NCBI GenBank assembly: GCA_963575745.1
Contig: CAUYUJ010004545.1
Span: 1 to 29,440, forward strand
Direction of reading: 5' to 3'
Source: Prorocentrum cordatum
Taxonomy: Eukaryota; Sar; Dinophyceae; Prorocentrales; Prorocentraceae
Length of the DNA: 29,440 nt
The notes below the pieces were generated by a model. The model was not told the DNA's origin, searched no databases, and saw nothing but the letters and a program-made list of their open reading frames with translations. Below, in pieces: positions 7,276 through 16,650 of this stretch. Position numbers and translations under genes: made by a program. Each line of letters starts with the position of its first letter. Position 1 is the stretch's first letter.

Positions 7276-10200
7276 ATGGGGCCCCATTCCTCAGCCGCTT
7301 CGCCATGCCAAGATTTGCTCGTACTTGCCACTTTCACGCCAACTGTCTGCGCGACCGGACGTTCGCCCATGGCGTGGCTTACTTCGACATGTTCGATTTG
7401 GTTGGCGCTGTCTGCCTCGGCCGCCCCGCCAGCCGCGGGGGCGCGCATGCGCCGGCGGCCGACCGCCCCAGGAGAGCGCTTGCAGATGCGGATTGTTGCC
7501 GATGCAGAGGCCGCCGCTGCGGCCGCGGAGGTGGGGTTCATTGCTGAGCCGCAGCCGCTCCACATCCAACTCCCCGGGGAGGGCCCGTGCCTTTCGGCGC
7601 AATCCCCCGCGGCGCCGCGCAGGCAGGATGACGGCCCCATCGCACCTGTCGGCGAGGTCGCGCCCCAACAGAGCCCCAGCAGGGGCCAGAAACGCAGGCC
7701 GTTAACCGAGATTGGACGGATTGATTTCACAGGCTGGGCGAGGGTTTGAAACGGACCCGCCCTGGGGAAATGAGGGGGTTGCCCGCGGTGCTGCCAGAGC
7801 TGCGAGCAGACGTTGGACGGGGCAGTTCGACGCCGTCGCTTGCGCAAGATTTCCTATTTTGGCTTCTTGCAAAACAGTCCGCGGGCTCGCCGCCCCCCCC
7901 CCGAGCAGCGTCTTTGGTGAAAACCGCCCCCAGGTGAGACCGTGCGGGAATCCGCGACCACGTGCGTCGAGAACATGCACGTGCAGACATTCCGCTCGTC
8001 GACGACGAACGGGGCCAAGAGCCTCGTGGCGCCTTGTTGGCGATGCTTGAAGTGCTCGAAAGCGTGGTCCCTCTCCGAGCCTGAGCCGGGCAAAATGCCC
8101 ATCGAAGTCACAGGTGAATGTTCGGGCGAGAAGGATTCGAAACGCATCCGGCTGTGCAGCGCCAAGAAGTACGTCAAGGACTCGTACGCCAAGGCGCTGA
8201 TAGCCATGGCGGCAGACGGGGTGCCCCAGGACGAAAGGCCCTCCGAGCAGCAGATCAAAAGCCAGCGGCGCCAGGCCCAAAACGAGAGTGAGGCGAAGGA
8301 GGCGAAGTACACGGCCGAGTGCATCGGGAGTGTAAACGAATTCTTGGGCGAGCCTCCCGAAGGCGTCTTCATATTCGCTGACCACAGGATCGTTTCGCCG
8401 GACAAGGTGCGCGCGCCCTTCACGGTGGCAGGCGTGGAACAGCTTTTCGGCGCCCTCAAGCTGGAGAGTTTTCTTATGGATTTTACATTCTGCACGAACA
8501 AAGAGAGATTGGTCCTCGGAGCCAATAGCCCCGTGGGCCTCCACGTCAAGGATTTGTTTTCTTTGCCGCAGATGCGGTTTGTGCCAGTCATATTCATCGT
8601 CGCCGACCGGGAGGGCGAGGGCGCCCAGCGCCTCCTCGTGCGCCTCTACTTCGAGATGGCCGCCAATCACGGCATCGCCATCACCGACGGATTCCTCGAC
8701 TGTGCTTGCTTCAAGGGCGCCTGCGCCGAGGTTGGCGACCGCGTCTACCTTCGCAGATGCCTTCATCACACGAGAACTGACATCGGGACGAGGTCGCAGG
8801 CCGCGGGCGCCTCCAAGACCCGGAACGCCTTCAAGAAATCATCGATTGGGTGGACTTCTCCGCGTGGGCCCCCGACGATTTGGAGTTCCACGTCTTCTGG
8901 AGCAGCATCCTGTCGCGCATGGAGTCCGCAGAGGGGGGCCACAATTGGGGGGGGGCCAGCGATGGCGAGGTACTTGCGCAAACATATTTTGGACGCGGAA
9001 GGTCCGTCGATCCGCGCCACCTGGGCCTCTGGCCTGGGCGCGGTGCCGCCGGGCTTCACCACGTACGCTCCCGATGCGATCCAGTTGCCTGTGGCGCGTC
9101 CCCGCGCGCCCCCCGCCCTTCCGCCGTGCCAGCGCAGCGCCGCGGCATCGGGGGGGTCGCCCTTCGACTGGCCCTGCAGCGGGGGGGGGGCCCTCCGAGA
9201 GTGTCGTTACCTGCCGCGCAACTAACGCGGGCCCTACCGCGCATCTAACAGGCATTCCAATGTTCAGCAGGGGCGCACGCTGCGCGGCAGATCGAGCGCA
9301 CCTGGCGGTTGCTCAAAGGTTTGCTGCCGGCGAACTACAAGCAGGGGAGCGTGGCGCAGCTGATTGCGGACGTTGCGAAGGCCCTGCAGGCCCGCGTCCA
9401 AGGCGTGGCATGCCATTCTCTTGTGGGACGGTTGGCAAAGGCGCCTGGTGCACTGAAGAATTGGCCGAAGAAGAAGGCAGTCGGCGCGGCGGAAGGCCGG
9501 TCTTCTGTGGAGACACAGAGTCAGGGCAATTCCGCCCGCCTCGACTTGAACGCCATCCTCGCCCACTACAGGGGGAAACCGGCCACGCACGCGTATCGGG
9601 TTCGACCGTGTTCGAAGCTCCTGTCCACCAGGGACACCGCGCGGGCGGTCTACGTGATGCCCAAGTACCAGCTGGCGTACGCAACGCAGAAGACGGCCGA
9701 TATGCAATCGGCGTTGCCCTTATCCCTGGCGACATCTGCGGCCGAGATCCACGCTGCATGCGCCAGTGAGGAGACGTCATCATACGACATCATGAGACAC
9801 ATGTGGTTGCGCCACCATTTTACGACGATCTACGTCGCAACCAGCGGCGCGGCGGTGGACTGCCACGAGCGCAGCGTGGAGGGCGGGGGGTTCTCTGAAC
9901 ACCAGGTTTTCATCCAAGGGCTCCAGAGGCGGGACTGGCTGGCCCGCATGGCCCGCGGGCCCAAGTGGCGCGGCGGCAAGGCCAAGCAGCAGCGGTCGGA
10001 GGCTCTGAAGACGAAGCTCCAGGCGCCCCCTCCGCTGGCTGGGCCCGGTGGGCCAGTCGACCAGGCGATCCGCGCTGCCCTCCCCGATGTCGTTTTCCAA
10101 GAGCCAGCCGCTTTGCCCGGCGCGCCTGCGGAGCCTGGCCTTGCGGCGCACATGCGCTGCGTCGTGGCCAGCGACGGTGGAAATGGAGCCTTTGGAGCAC

Positions 10201-11631
10201 GATGCCTTTGGAGCACGAAGAGCGGGGCCCAATGTCGCCGCCAGAGGCGGAAGGGGAACTTTTGCGGCCGGCATTTCACAGAGGCGCAGGGCGAGAAGGC
10301 CAAGGGGGATATGTTTGCGTGGTCGAAGTTCGCTCTCGATCAAACTGCGAGGGCAGAGAGGAAACGCAGGGCGGCCGCCGCGCGGGAGTCCGACGGGGTC
10401 GCCGCGCGGGAAGCCGACGAGGTCGCCAAGGCACAAGCCTTATCGGTCGCGGAAATGGACGAGGCTGCGAAGCATCGGCAGATGCTGGAGAATCGAGTCG
10501 ACCCTCGCCTGCAAGCGCTTGGTCTCCAACTCGTGCCCGTTGACGGGGGCGGTAACTGCCAGTTCGCTGCGATAATGCACGCGGCGGGGCTCGATGTGTC
10601 CGCCTTGGAGCTACGTCCGCAGATCGCCAACGCAATGGAAGATTTCCCGGGCATTTTTGAAGGCTTCCACGAGTTCGACAACTACCAGTCATACTTGGAC
10701 TACATGCGCGTCCCCGGGACTGCTTGGGGCGACCACCTTACGCTCTCAGCGGCGGCCTTCTTGTTGACGCGGCCGATCCGGATCGTCAGCGACGCCGCCA
10801 ACGACGCGTACTCGACGTGCACGATCGAGCCCCCGCCCATCTTACCTGAGGGTGTGTGGTAGGATCCGATTACATTGGTTCTGCTCGCTTCGCGGGGTGC
10901 AAGTCCCGAGCACGTGCAAGCAAAAGGCCCCCGACAGGCCCTGTCGGGCCCGTCGGGGGCGTCTTGGGCCGTCCTGGGGCGCTTGCGCTGCGTTGCCCTT
11001 CGGAGGCTGGCTTGGGGGCCTCTCCTGGTCGCCTTCGGGCTCTCCTGGGGTCCTCTCGGGCCGTCTCGGGGGCCTCTTCGACCGCTGTCTGAGCCTCTAT
11101 GGGCCATCTTCTAGCCGCGCCTCGTCGCCTGGTGCTGGGAAGCGACGGCGGATCCACTTCGGGGAGGTCCATTATGAATCGACGGCCCCGCTCCCTGCTC
11201 CCTGCTCAGCAGCAGGAGGTACTCCCAGCGGCGGGACCTCCGGTGAGCCCGCAGCCTCGCGAGCCCGCTCTATTCAGCTGCTGGGGGAGGACCGAGTCGC
11301 GGAGGCCCTGGTGGAAGTGCAGGATGCGGAGATGCAGAGGGGGCTGGAGCTCGAGCGGCTGGCCCTGGAAGCCCGCGCGTCCTTCGGGGCCGGGGTGGCG
11401 GCCCAGGAACGGGCCGAAGAGCAGGTGAACCTGCGACCCGCCAAGAAAGCGCGGGCCCCTGCGACTGCTGTCGTGCTAGACGATGACCAGGGCGACGACG
11501 TGGGGCAGCAAGGGTGGGCGCCGATGGACGAGCACAGCGACCTTGTCCTGGGCGGCGAGGGCCTCGCCAGTGCTGGCGCCGAGGGCCGGGGCGGCGGGCC
11601 TGACGGGGCCGACCGCCAGGGCGAAGCTTGA
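7276..11631 (+). CDS. MULE transposase fused to OTU protease domain (four exons, frameshifted)
   Basis: Proposed exons are 7276-7732, 7934-9090, 9252-10853 and 11143-11631, about 1,235 codons. Exon 1 is Ala/Pro-rich, ending TEIGRIDFTG. Exon 2 opens with a FLYWCH/WRKY-like finger (PCWRCLKCSKAW) and carries the DDE core: Asp in LMDFTF (8479), Asp in AITDGF (8686), the Cys/His motif RRCLHH, and GFTTYAPDAI. Exon 3 has the Glu in QIERTWRLLKGLL (9294), a Cys/His finger (QCRRQRRKGNFCGRH), a basic coiled stretch and the OTU Asp-Cys motif VDGGGNCQFAAI (10542-10577) with WGDHLTLSAAAFLL. Exon 4 gives the OTU histidine in IHFGEVHYEST and a tail with a basic cluster PAKKARAP. Two frameshifts lie in exon 2, one near 8778 and one in the G-run 8947-8955; they cancel. 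Transposase and OTU identities rest on motif order. The start codon is uncertain, and the fusion is inferred from continuity. Confidence 0.7.
7733..7933 (+). other. Candidate intron 1 (GC-AG, 201 bp)
   Basis: The first frame ends in a TGA at 7747, while the protein resumes in the same frame before 7942. An edge AG|GCTGGG at 7733 and CCCAG|GTGAG at 7933 removes 201 bases and joins DFTG to ETVRES. GC donors and AG|G edges are known in dinoflagellate introns. A GT donor at 7744 would not keep the frame with this acceptor. Confidence 0.5.
9091..9251 (+). other. Candidate intron 2 (GT-AG, 161 bp)
   Basis: The DDE core moves from one frame (ending TTYAPDAIQLP) to another (starting AFQCSAG). GT at 9091 and CTAACAG at 9245-9251 give a phase-0 intron of 161 bases that repairs the frame. 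CTAAC just before the AG resembles a branch-site-plus-acceptor arrangement. Confidence 0.6.
10854..11142 (+). other. Candidate intron 3 (GT-AG, 289 bp)
   Basis: The OTU frame stops at TAG 10860, before its expected C-terminal histidine strand. GT at 10854 and GGGAAG at 11142 give a phase-0 intron joining ILPEG to RRRIHFGEVHYEST, which supplies that histidine. The intron body contains CTTGGGGCC-type repeats and the hairpin at 10927-10960. Confidence 0.6.
10927..10960. other. Alternative hairpins inside intron 3
   Basis: CCCGACAGG (10930-10938) pairs with CCTGTCGGG (10940-10948) with a one-base centre. Alternatively GCCCCCGAC (10927-10935) pairs with GTCGGGGGC (10952-10960). Only one fold can form at a time. 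Confidence 0.6.
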
Positions 11632-11740
11632 CGAGCATGCGATCGCCCGCGCCAGGCGGGCACGCAGTTTACGTGCAGTTTGTGATTTCGGTCGACGCAG
11701 TTCCAGTGCGTTCAAAATCATCATCATCACCTCCATCGGT

Positions 11741-12010
11741 GAACGGCAAACAAATGGTTGCTTACCATTTTTCTTGTTCTCGGGACCCTCTTGGGGCCAT
11801 GCAAAGGGGCCCTCGTGAGACCATCTTGGAGGCCCGAGGCCCCAGGGGCGCTCCTCCCAGGACGTCCTTTTGGGCTCCCAGAGGGCCCCAAGAGGGCGCC
11901 AAAACCACCCGAAACGGTAAACATTTCGTTGTTTGCACTTTTTCTTCTTCTCGGGCCCCTCTGGGGGCCGCGGTGGAGGAGGGTGGGCGAGTGCGCACCG
12001 CGGCCCGGGC
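11741..12010 (+). repeat. CTTGGGGCC-family repeat with duplicated head motif
   Basis: Two related heads, GAACGGCAAACAAATGG at 11741 and GAAACGGTAAACATTTCG at 11911, are each followed by TTTTTCTT(G/C)TTCTCGGG and then GGGGCC-type body. The offset is about 170 bases. A third head is at 3851-3906. The head thus recurs at the start of bodies, as the tail recurs at their ends. Confidence 0.65.
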
Positions 12011-12420
12011 TCAATAGGCGCCCTTCTCCAGGGACCGGTAGCCGCATATGGGCATCCAAGAGGGTGCCATCGTCGTCGTCGAAGTCGTCGTCGCCGCCGA
12101 GGCCGCCGCCGCCGCCCGAGTGCGAACATTGCCCGTGCGGATCCAATCCCCGCCTGGGCTACTTGGCATCAGGCATCCAACGCATTCTGACCCCCCCAGT
12201 GTATCAAAAATCTGCCCTGCATTGGGGTGGGGTTCGCACCGTTGCCCAGCTTCCTCGCGCGCGCGCGCCCCGACAGGGAGAGGGAACGAGGGGGGAAGTG
12301 GAGGGCGAGGGGTGGTGGGGGGGGAGGCGCGGGGGAGGCGCAGCAGAGGGGGAGGGAGGGGGGGAGGGAAGGGGAGGGCCGACGCCGTGGCCGTGGCCTT
12401 CATTATTCAAGTGGCTTGCG
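12011..12420. repeat. GTC/GCC trinucleotides, (CG)n and G-rich tract
   Basis: GTC and GCC triplets occupy about 12068-12118. A short (CG)n lies at 12256-12267. A purine-rich GGGGAGGG-type tract runs about 12280-12380 and could form G-quadruplexes on the plus strand. Between 12120 and 12250 is non-repeat sequence with no gene recognised. Confidence 0.7.
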
Positions 12421-12519
12421 CCATTCCGCCGACCCCCAGATGGATTGAGAGCTTGCGACGATCGTGGAAGCTATCTAGTGGGTCAGGAGTCCCGTGGATG
12501 TGTATGAGGGGCTCTTGGG

Positions 12520-13140
12520 ATGCTTTCCAGGGGCATCCTGGAGGGCTTATATTGTGGCATCTGGGGTGCTTTTTGGAGCTTCTTGGGGGCCTCTTGGGGG
12601 CCTCTTGGGGGCCCCTTGGAGGCCTGTGGGGGCCTCTTGGGGACACCTCGGGGGCCTCTAGAGGGCTCTTGGGGCCATCTTGGGGCGAAGGGCTCGAACT
12701 GTCAGCTCGTGTTCGCCCTCTTGGGCGTCTCTTGGGGTGCACGAGCGTCTCTCTTGGGCCGTCTTGGGCGCCCCTGGGTCCGTTTTGGGGCCCGCTTGAG
12801 CCGTCTTGGGGCTCTCCTGGGGGCCTCATGGCCCGTCTGGGGGCGGTCCTGGGTGCACTTTTAGCCGTCTTGGACGCTGCCAAGGCGAAAAAGGCGAGTA
12901 TGCTAAAAATGTACGTTTTCCGAAAGGGAGTGGGGCAATTTTTGCTTCTTGGGCTTTTCTCGGCGGTTCTGTGGAAGCTGTCTAGGACAGTCTTGAGGAC
13001 CTCGTGGGTCGTCTCGAAGCCATTTTGGATCGTCGGGGGGCTACCCTGGGCCGTCTGGGCGCTCTTTTGGACTGTCTTGGCGCTCTCCTTGGACCTTCCT
13101 GGGCCATCTTGGGGCTCTTTGGAGGCTCCGGTGTTCCCGG
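12520..13140 (+). repeat. CTTGGGGCC-family repeat, longest copy, with conserved tail
   Basis: Dense GCCTCTTGGGGGCC variants fill 12540-12860. The tail GCCGTCTTGGACGC begins at 12864 and continues with AGTATGCTAAAAATGTACG (12898-12916) to about 12960. Less regular body-like sequence with CTTGGAC and GTCTTG motifs follows to 13140. The frame here translates as WGPLGG-type repeats, then AVLDAAKAKKASMLKMYVF. It lacks a proper start and reads like other copies of the family. Confidence 0.7.
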
Positions 13141-13154
13141 GGGTGTGTTGAGGA

Positions 13155-13223
13155 GCCCGGCCCCCCCCCCCCCGTTCTAATCGGATTTTGGACCCTGGGG
13201 GGAGGGGGAGGGGGAGGGGGGCA
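13155..13223. repeat. C-run and GGGGGA tract
   Basis: A run of about ten C at 13162-13173 is followed by GGGGGGAGGGGGAGGGGGAG at about 13196. C-run and G-run can pair, or the G tract can form a quadruplex. Confidence 0.6.
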
Positions 13224-13379
13224 GCCAAATGTTTCCCACGCGTTTGCATCCCTGGCAAGCGGGGGTCGACAGATTTTCGCTCCGCGGGGTTGTTGCCTTG
13301 AAGCATGCCTCGAGCACCTTGGGGGCCCCCCTAGGCCACCTTCGGGCGCGCAAAGATGATCGCGTTTCGCGCGTCGCGG

Positions 13380-13380
13380 C

Positions 13381-13442
<62 letters not shown>
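13380..13442. repeat. (GAC)n array
   Basis: Nearly perfect GAC repeated about twenty times. The plus frame gives poly-Asp after MIAFRASRR, part of a long open frame made of low-complexity pieces; not called as a gene. Confidence 0.95.
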
Positions 13443-13443
<1 letters not shown>

Positions 13444-13730
13444 GCTGCCTTTCTCCGGGGGCGGCGCGAGGGCGGAAGGATGGCCGTGCATCGCGGGGCG
13501 CGAGGCGCGAAGTTAGGCAACCTAGGCTATCTTGGAGGGTGGTGCCGTGGCTTGTTGCGGAGAGCTGCGAGCCAAGGAGGGAGAGCCCCGACTCGAACAT
13601 GCGGGTCGTCCTGTCCGTTGCTCTGCTCCGGCACGCCGTTCCCTACGCGCCTCTTCTCGGCCTTTTTCGCCCTGCCTCGTCGGCCCCTCCCTGGAGACAC
13701 AGGGGCAAAAATGGGGGGGGGACTTCTCCT
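13443..13730. other. Non-repeat sequence between GAC and CTC arrays
   Basis: Sequence is GC-rich without an obvious repeat. An ATG at 13599 starts a hydrophobic stretch (MRVVLSVALL), but it runs into low-complexity Pro and Leu codons, so no gene is called. Confidence 0.35.
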
Positions 13731-13734
13731 CGCC

Positions 13735-13870
13735 TTTGTCCTCAGCCTCCTCCTCATCCTCCTCCTCCTTCTCGCCCTCCTCCTCGCCCTCCTCGTTTTC
13801 CTCCTCGCCCTCCTCCTTCCTCGTTGGCCCCCTCCTCCTCCCTCGTTGGCCCCCTCCTCGACGACGAAGA
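13735..13870. repeat. CTC/CTCGCC-rich tract
   Basis: Imperfect CCTCCTC and CTCGCCCTC units, with a repeated CGTTGGCCCCCTCCTC segment near 13821 and 13846. Confidence 0.8.
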
Positions 13871-13944
13871 CGACGACGACGAACACGGCGACGATGACGA
13901 CGCCTATTCCGCCACCGTGCCTGTGTTTTGTACGTCAGACGCCT

Positions 13945-14130
13945 CTGGGGTCTCCGTAGGGATCTCGCGGAACGCCTCTCGGGAGCCTCGCCTCTTGAGG
14001 GCCATTTTCGGGCTTCTGGGGGTCTTTCTGGGGCCTCTTGGGGGCCCCTTGGGGCGTCCTCGGAGCCTCTTGGAGGCCTCCTGGGATCTTGGGCCCCTTT
14101 TGGGGCCTCCTCTTGTAGCCCCCTCCGGTC
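13945..14130 (+). repeat. CTTGGGGCC-family body, short copy
   Basis: GGCCTCTTGGGGGCCCCTTG and neighbours show the same degenerate body as at 12540. No head or tail is evident in this copy. Confidence 0.7.
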
Positions 14131-14188
14131 TCACAAATTATACTTCTCGGAACGCTGTCTGGGCAGGTTGGCTGCAAGTTTGCCAATT

Positions 14189-14189
<1 letters not shown>

Positions 14190-14244
<55 letters not shown>

Positions 14245-14340
14245 TTACTACTACTACTACTACTAATACTACTACTACTACTACGACTACTACTACTACT
14301 ACTACTACGACTACTACTACTATTACTACTACTAGTACTA
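14190..14340. repeat. (TAC)n array running into the gap
   Basis: TAC/ACT triplets with occasional TAT, TAA and CGA interruptions continue up to the N run, so true array length is unknown. Confidence 0.95.
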
Positions 14341-14440
14341 NNNNNNNNNNNNNNNNNNNNNNNNNNNNNNNNNNNNNNNNNNNNNNNNNNNNNNNNNNNN
14401 NNNNNNNNNNNNNNNNNNNNNNNNNNNNNNNNNNNNNNNN
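14341..14440. other. Assembly gap, 100 N
   Basis: Exactly 100 undetermined bases join a TAC array to a CTC array. A round number suggests a placeholder for unknown length. Confidence 0.99.
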
Positions 14441-14512
14441 CTCCTCCTTCTCCTCCTCCTCCTCCTCCTCCTCCTCCTCCTCCTCCTCCCTCTCCTCCTC
14501 CTTCTCCTCCAT
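14441..14512. repeat. (CTC)n array after the gap
   Basis: CTC triplets with rare CTT and CCC changes, starting directly at the gap edge. Confidence 0.95.
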
Positions 14513-14823
14513 GGTGGCTGGATTGGGTCGGGCGACCTGTCTCGAGCGGACTTCTCTGGCCGTCGACGGGAGGCCGCGACGCGCGGTCGTCGTGAAGACA
14601 TCGCGGCAAAACGGACGTTTGACTGCCCTTCGGGCCCCAGAAGGGCCGCGTAGCCAACCTGGCTTCGTTGAGGTCGCCAGCGCAAGCGCTGCGCACTTGC
14701 AGGAGTCAGCGTCCCTCGCGCGCGCATGCCTGCGCCGCGAATGCCAACGGGCGAGCTTGAGAAGACCCTGCTTGAAGCCATTCGATCGCCAGGAGCCGTG
14801 GCTTCGCATTGACACCTCAGTGA

Positions 14824-15205
14824 ATGAACAAACCGTGCCGCCCACGCGCATGGACCCAGGGCCCCAGGATCTTCCCGGACCGACCCAGCTCGAGAAGCTG
14901 GTCATTCAACGACGGCATCGGGAGCTCCGGCCGCAAGCTCTTGCACCAGCTCGTGCGCTTCTTCTCTGCGACGCCAGACGGCTTGGTGGGCGCGATTGGG
15001 CTCGCCCGTGCCGTCGGCTCGCTGGTGGCCTCCCCCTGCAGGTCCGCAGCCAGCGGCCAGGCTGCTGTCGCCGGGGCCGCGGCCAGTGCCCCCCCGTCGG
15101 CGGCGCGCGGCAGGGGTGGCGGTCTTGTGAGGATCGGGGTGGCGCCCGCCGTGCAACCGCAGACCTGCACCGATCCTGGCCAGGGCGGGCCTTGCCAGGA
15201 TCGGA
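14824..15205 (+). CDS. Candidate exon, unrecognised protein
   Basis: The frame starting ATG 14824 (MNKPCRPRAW) has codons ending mostly in G or C and a non-repetitive middle including RKLLHQLVRFFSATPDGL and GAIGLARAVGSLVASP. It then turns Ala/Gly-rich and enters the CTC array at about 15205 without its own stop. A CCCTGCAG|GTCCGC junction at about 15049 resembles a donor and could end the exon there. Because the area is GC-rich on both strands, codon bias is weak evidence. No family recognised. The stretch 14513-14823 to its left shows no clear gene. Confidence 0.3.
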
Positions 15206-15482
15206 TCCCCTCCTCCTTCCTCCTCTTCCCTCCTCGTCCCTCCTCGTCCTCCTCCTCCGCCCTCCTCCTCCCTCCTCCTCCTCCTCCTCCTCCTCCTCCT
15301 CCTCTTCCCTCCTCCTTTTCCTCCTCCTCTTCCTCCCTCCTCTTCCCTCCTCCTTTTCCTCCTCTTCCTCCCTCCTCCTCCTCCTCCTCCTCCTCCACCT
15401 CCTCCTCCTCCTCCTCCTCCGCCTCCTCCTCCTCCTCCTCCTCCTCTCTCCTCCTCCTGCTTCTCCTCCTCCCCCGCCTCCT
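15206..15482. repeat. CTC-rich tract
   Basis: CCTCCTC repeats with CTTCC, CCCT and CCA interruptions over nearly 280 bases. Confidence 0.9.
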
Positions 15483-16090
15483 ATAATTCGGATGGCAGGT
15501 GTGCTTCTTTGAGGGCGTCGGAGGCCTCGAAGAAGGCTGCTCAGCCTACAGGAGGGCTTCTTCCAGCATGCACCCTGCCGATTCAGAACTGCCCCCACCC
15601 CCCCCTCGTGCGCCTCCCAACTGTTGGGCCACTTTCCCCCACCCGCCTCCTCAACAGCCGAGACCCAGCTTTCATAGTAACTACGCGGGGAGCGGGACTC
15701 GGGTGACGAGGCGGAGACGGTCGAGGAGGTGGAGGGATGCGGATGGGGAGGAGGTGGAGGACGGGGAGGCGGGGGGGGGGTCGAGGAGATGTTGGAGTGT
15801 TGGGGATTTCGAATTGATGGCGAGGGGGTGTCTTTGACGCGTTTCGGGCGAGAATCGGTCTCAGCATGCGGTCTTGCGCCTACCCCCGGCCCTCGAATTT
15901 TCGAAGAACTACCTCGTCCCATTGATGCTCAAACCGTCGCGTGACTTTGGGGACTTGCTTTCCCGAGCGAGCGAGCATGGCTGAGCATCCTGAGGGACGT
16001 GCGAGCAAAACGCGCCGCAGGATGGCAAGCTGAGTCGCTCTTGAAGAGGGCTGCGGGTCGAGACCTAAGTGCGTATCTTGTCCCGTCCCC
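15483..16090. other. Mixed sequence, no gene recognised
   Basis: Contains a GGAGG-rich patch at about 15717-15790 and a short CGAG repeat near 15964. A frame around 15960-16085 has exon-like residues (SLLKRAAGRDLSAYL) but is short and enters a C/T-rich tract. Nothing firm. Confidence 0.35.
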
Positions 16091-16215
16091 TCCCTCCTCA
16101 CCTCCGCCGCTTGCCCCTCCTCTCCTCTTCGCCTTCCTCCCCCCCCCGTCCTCGCCCCTCCCCACACCCTCCTCTCGTTTTCCCGTCCTCTCCTCTTCCT
16201 CGCCTCCCCGGCCTC
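16091..16215. repeat. C/T-rich tract
   Basis: CCTCC, CTCCCC and CTTCC runs without a strict period. Confidence 0.7.
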
Positions 16216-16230
16216 CGCGCCACTCAAGAG

Positions 16231-16473
16231 GTTATGCCGCTGATCGTGATGCTTCGCGCCGACCCAGGCCAGGCCGACGCCCAGGCGTCCGCCCTCCCCC
16301 CGGCGAGCACGCCAGCGGGGCGCCCTCGGCTACGATACGGACGTCGTCGTTTCTTACCAGGCACGTGGCATCTCCGCGCACGTGAGGGTTACACGTTGGC
16401 GTTTGGGCAGACGTGCGGGCCCACACTGCCCTGGGCCGAGACCCTGGGCCCTAGCCGTGTCTCTAAGACCTAA
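16231..16473 (+). CDS. Candidate exon, unrecognised protein
   Basis: From ATG 16234 the frame reads MPLIVMLRADPGQADAQAS and continues without repeats through RRRFLPGTWHLRAREGYT to a TAA at 16471-16473. GC-ending codons dominate the first half. An AAGAG|GTTATG edge just upstream could be an acceptor. The length, about 80 residues, fits a last exon. No domain is recognised and the opposite strand is also open. Confidence 0.3.
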   Translation, partial: VMPLIVMLRADPGQADAQASALPPASTPAGRPRLRYGRRRFLPGTWHLRAREGYTLAFGQTCGPTLPWAETLGPSRVSKT

Positions 16474-16559
16474 CCCTGGGCCTGGAGCCCGGGATGCAGC
16501 TCGGCAGCCGGGAGCCTTGAGACGGGGGCCAATGCAAGCAGGGGTCAGCCAGAGCGCCC

Positions 16560-16640
16560 GATCTTGCAGGATGCTGCAGGGCCAGGGTCGCATTGGCCCG
16601 GGTTTGGGTGCAGGATCTTGCAGGATCTTGCAGGATTCTG
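16560..16640. repeat. TTGCAGGATC short tandem repeats
   Basis: GATCTTGCAG occurs in near-tandem copies at about 16560 and 16615-16640, with TTCTGCAAGG ending the run. Confidence 0.7.
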
Positions 16641-16650
16641 CAAGGCCTGA

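Larger units (their letters stand above)
7190..11700 (+). mobile_element. Mutator-like (MULE) DNA transposon with OTU protease, edges undefined
   Basis: The interval holds one large transposase gene of the MULE superfamily with an OTU protease domain at its C-terminal part. MULEs normally carry long terminal inverted repeats and make 8-11 bp target duplications. I could not find inverted repeats or a target duplication flanking this gene, so the given limits are only the gene plus short margins. To the left lie 158-bp-type repeats and to the right the CTTGGGGCC family. The gene carries compensating frameshifts, so this copy may be inactive. Confidence 0.7.

Noticed and set aside
7702-8769. 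355-codon minus frame opposite the transposase.
   Set aside because: The plus strand carries ordered transposase motifs; the minus frame is its GC-rich shadow.
8579-9769. 396-codon plus frame overlapping the transposase exons.
   Set aside because: Arg/Pro/Ser-rich out-of-frame shadow without motifs.
7190-12100. Terminal inverted repeats of the MULE.
   Set aside because: No matching inverted ends could be found by eye on either side of the gene.
13356-15512. 718-codon plus frame.
   Set aside because: It crosses the N gap and is assembled from GAC, CTC and TAC arrays.
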